From NCBI GenBank assembly GCA_013397435.1, contig VZRG01000288.1, forward strand, positions 408,349 through 472,348: a stretch of 64,000 nucleotides of DNA, in the 5' to 3' direction. Below the pieces are notes generated by a model. That model was given only the letters and a program-made list of their open reading frames with translations, was not told the DNA's origin and ran no database searches. Within the stretch, counting starts at the first letter, position 1; every line of letters begins with the position of its first letter. Source of the DNA: Erythrocercus mccallii. Taxonomy: Eukaryota > Chordata > Aves > Passeriformes > Dicruridae. The position numbers and the translations under genes were made by a program. This document shows positions 60,301 to 64,000 of this stretch, piece after piece.

Positions 60301-63300
60301 GGTTGGCACGCTTTCAATCACAGTGCTTTGGAGCTTTATTCTTTTGTGCTGAAAGAGTCACTGCTAGAAAATGCCTGAGGAAAGCACAGCTATATGTGAT
60401 AAGGAAGGTTTATGTCATTAGAAAGGGAAGCTTATCTTAAATAGTGTTCTAATAATTAGGTTTTATTGTGTTTTGTTGTTTCTACCCAAGAAGAGTCTAA
60501 CAGTAGTGGTAAAGACTAGACTGGAAAATACAAATGGAAGTGCAGAAAGAAAATGGCATAGGTTTGCTCAGCTTGCTGGCAAGGGGATCATGAAGTTGAA
60601 AAAGAAAATTTGGTCAATGTTTTCAGCTTTAGCAACAACTTATGTTTTCATTGATGAACATGATTTTTTAAGTTGACGATGTTCTATTGAGTTTCTGCAT
60701 AAATAATAGTTAATGATCCAAGGTACAGATCATTAATGATCCACTGTGGTTGAGGGAGAATAGAAATGCCAGTGGAAGAATGTGCTGCAAGCAATTGCAT
60801 CCAAATAACCCAGGGGCTCACCTGCTCCTGGAATAGATGGGGAGAACTCAGTGTTCAGGGAACAAAATACCAGGAGGCAGTGGAAGTGATTGAAATTCCT
60901 GAGAACCTGTGCTGTTGCTGGGGGACAGAACAGCAGCAGTGGGACAAGCGGAGTCCTGTCCTTCAAGACATTAAGTGGGCATGACTCCCCAATCGCATTG
61001 TTTGTGTATGAACAGTGCTATCTTAGAGGCTTCAGCTAAACTGGGATATCCACACAAGAGGGGCAGCCTGGAACATATTAAAATCCAGGGGCAGGGAGGT
61101 AGAAAAGAAAGGATATAGAGATCACTGGTGTGTTGTCCCCGTGCTGCCAGTGCTCCCAGCACTGGGAGGTCGGGAAGACAAGGGGATACTCCAAGTTCTG
61201 TCAGGCTTCCACCAGGGTACAGCAGCCAGTCAGTACCATTCCGGGCTCTCCATCCTGTCCCCCGAATGGCCAACACTGACTGTACAAAAGCTGAAGAAAG
61301 GAAAAGGAAGAGCTCAGCAATCCTGTGCATCTCTGTCCCTAAGCTTTACAATATCTTGAGAAAAAGAAGGGACCAGCTTCTATAGTTTTAGAAGAGGGAG
61401 TTGTTCCCATTGATGGTGGGAAAGGACGGCATTTTATGTGCTAATGGGTTGGGTTGTTACAGTGCTTCCCCCCTACTTATTACCATTGCAGAAAATGCAC
61501 ATCTTTTAAGAGCTACTTCTTCTATTGCTGTCTGAGAATTGATTTTATGACACTGGCATCCAAAATATGGGGCCTTACAGACATCTAAGGCACAACTGCA
61601 GGGCTCAGTTCAGATCTTGGTGTATCAATTCCCCTGAGGCAAGTGTGGTCAACAATCAGGTTCAGCCTCTCAAAGAAGAGTAAGTGGTAGAAAGAGAAAA
61701 AAGTGTATCCCTTTGGCCAGCAGTGACCTCTGTGGACATTTAGGAAGCCAGGTGCATTGTTTGACCTCAGTGCTCAGCCTCATAGAGCCAGCAAGACCAA
61801 ACTGGTGGATAGGAGGAAACGACAATAAGTACGTCTGTATGCTTTTGGATCTGCAAGCATCTTTATATAAACATCATTCAGCTAGTGGAGGCTTGCAGGG
61901 CATTATTTTTGATGGTATTATCTCCTTTGCTTTTTGTTTGATTTCCTTTGAAATCTCCTTTGAAATCTGTGTGATTTCCTGGAGAAGATATGGGGGGCTG
62001 TGTCATGCACTTAGTCCCTGCTTGAGAGCCATTGGCACGCTTGGTATAATTATAAATGCACTGAACCACAGTTGAGATCTTATGATGTTTATTTCTTTCA
62101 CTCTGGTAACCTTTCAGACGTGGAAGTACAATATTCAGCCCCACATCTGAACTCCTGAAGTGATCACCATTTTTTTCCTGGCTGGAATGACACTTTCAGC
62201 AGGATCTGTGTCTCTTCGAGCAAAACAAACAGATTATTAGGTCAATAGCTCTTCAGTTTGCAAATCTCAAATTTTGCATTTGTTTTAAGGAAGAAAACTG
62301 CACAAACATGTATCTCAGCCAATTGCTCATCCACCACTGTACTGATATAGCTTGTATATCTTGAAGTCAGCCATCAGTTGTAAGTAGATTTTGGCTTACA
62401 GGAAAATGTCTGATTTGGTCTTTGAACTTCTACTTCTGGCTCACCAGTATCTGAAACCTCTGGAATTTTTCCCCCTGAAGTGGTAAAATGGATGGTCAAG
62501 GTCAGGTTTGTCTTGGATACAGTCCTGTTTGCTTTACAAAAACTGTATTTAGTTTCCTTTCTCATGATCTGTATTTAATGTCCTTTCTCACTGAGCACTG
62601 CAGCACTGTTATAATTCAAGGCCTTTTCTCTACTGCCATCTTTGTGCACCAGCTCCACATCTTCCTGTTTCCTGGATAAGGAGTTCTGCTTATCTGTGAA
62701 GTCAGTGAGTAGAAAGATCCATTCGCTGGGTTGTTGAACCCATAGTAAAAACCACACTTCAAATCTGCTGTTTACACTACTTTAATTCTAGGGGGGTTAC
62801 AGGAAGTCTGCAGCAGAAGACAGGAATGGGAAAGATAACACAGTTGATGATTCAGAAGCAAAATTCACCACTACAAAAGATCTGTATGCATTATTTATAG
62901 GGCAGGCTGGCACTGCTTCTTTGAAATCGCTCTGCCCTCATGTTTTGGCTGCTCTTCTGTAAGTCTGCAGAGAAGTGGGAGACAAGATGATGCAGCAGAG
63001 GGAACGTGTGAGAGTCTGGGCAGAAGGCCATTTAGATGGGTTACATGAATCAAAAGAAATAAACCCTGGATGTTTCCTGAGCATTTCACTGAGTACCATT
63101 TCTCAAGGTTTACCTGAGGTTAGTTAAAAACCTGATCCCTGCACATGGAAATACAGCAGAGTTGGAGAGGTACATTTCTCTTTGAGCAGGAAGGAGCTAT
63201 GCCTGGTCTCACAGGATAGGTGTGTCCATAAATTCTTTACACAAGAAGGCAAAGTCTTCTCACTTCTTAACTCAACTATGTAACGCTCACTTTCTGTGCC

Positions 63301-64000
63301 ATGAGTTCAACACCTGCCAAACTCCCTGCTCATCAGCTTTTTCACTGAGGTCAGTCCGTTTCCTGCTGGAGGTTCTGTGCATGTGTTGTTAGGCACTTGC
63401 TTTGCCGCTCACTTGCTGTGAGATGCACAGCCTCTGGCTCTCCTAGAAGCACGTACCTGCTATGTACAGTCCATTTAATTTGCCCCCCCGTTTGATTTCT
63501 GTGTTGAACTCTTGGTGTTGTTGACTTGTAGCAATTACAGAGTTTTCTGCCAATTAGGCAGTGGAGATGAGCAGCCATGGGCCCCCAAACTGCCCTTCTG
63601 ATACTCTGGCTGCTCAGTGCACTGCTGAGCTGCCGCAGGCTATCGCAGAGCTGTTGGCACTAGCATTTTTCTTCTGCTTGCTGAGGGCTTTTGGGTCAGC
63701 CTGCAGCCTCACAAAATCTATTCAAGGAAAAATTAGAGTCAAAGCTTGTTCTTGCATAAAAGCAACAGAGAGAAAAACTACCTGTTCTTCTGTAGCAATT
63801 GTCAGGAAAGAAGAATTTTGTCTGTACATTAAAAACACCATTATAGTTCACTGGGGAACACAATGTGGTGTTCTTCACTTATGTAGGGCTCACAGATACA
63901 GCTTCTGGGCTCATCAGAAACCAGCTCAGCCTCCAGAGCAGTTTTGGCAACACCTGTAATCCCCATGTGCCCCACTTCCCAATCAGTTGACTGAAACTCA
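60301..64000. other. Intergenic DNA to the window end
   Basis: No supported exon, RNA gene or repeat. Confidence 0.5.

Noticed and set aside
47636..64000. A third NICOL1-like copy
   Set aside because: I looked for the PCVDCHAF core, the LCDC tail and the promoter blocks after copy 2 and before copy 1 and saw none.
1..64000. tRNA, rRNA, CRISPR arrays, bacterial insertion sequences
   Set aside because: None seen by eye. The sequence character is vertebrate nuclear DNA, and some short RNA genes could be missed without a covariance search.

Overview
The window looks like vertebrate nuclear DNA, most probably a bird and perhaps a songbird. Genes are sparse and split by long introns. The recognisable repeats are CR1 LINE fragments, several with the avian-type 3' end of ATTCTATGA-like units, and retroviral LTRs. 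There is no bacterial operon structure, CRISPR array, rRNA or tRNA gene that I can see. Nearly all open reading frames in the window are chance frames in AT-rich intergenic or intronic DNA.

The core is a tandem pair of genes for small secreted proteins of the NICOL1 (C4orf48) family. Copy 1 has coding exons at 18615-18738, 20470-20558 and 25570-25641 and encodes 94 aa. Copy 2 has coding exons at 37058-37181, 43741-43829 and 47564-47629 and encodes 92 aa. Both are on the + strand with identical intron phases (1, then 0), identical exon sizes for the first two coding exons (124 and 89 bp), and four cysteines at the same positions. Each is also preceded by a homologous noncoding first exon and promoter (about 16306-16492 and 36659-36846). 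These share a CTTTAAAT block, an RFX-type X-box-like palindrome, a CATGCTCAG block and a matching GTACTG splice donor, at nearly the same spacing. So the whole gene with its promoter was duplicated, and both copies look intact.

Downstream, 50168-50669 (- strand) holds a compact candidate two-exon gene of 97 aa. Its splice phase fits, its intron is 106 bp and it has a nearby AATAAA. I do not recognise the product. At 60103-60300 (+ strand) there are two well-formed terminal exons split by a 110-bp intron and ending in a stop codon within AATAAA, which look like the 3' end of an unidentified gene or lncRNA. Possible upstream exons (56149-56217, 57724-57818) are weak.

Mobile DNA: an LTR structure at 5118-6281 with a 5-bp GTTAC target duplication has a single N inside a 0.5-kb repeat, so the gap may hide a provirus. 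A 409-bp LTR-like element at 24439-24847 (- strand) sits inside copy 1's last intron. A 1354-bp solo LTR at 52405-53758 (- strand) has a GGGAC target duplication and a CpG-rich core. CR1 fragments lie at 4343-4425, 9888-10230, 13950-14547, 28640-28720, 32660-33260, 38545-38890 and 41390-41695. Layout: 1-16.3 kb intergenic with repeats; 16.3-25.7 kb copy 1; 25.7-36.6 kb intergenic; 36.6-47.7 kb copy 2; 47.7-64 kb mostly intergenic with the two candidate transcripts and the large LTR.
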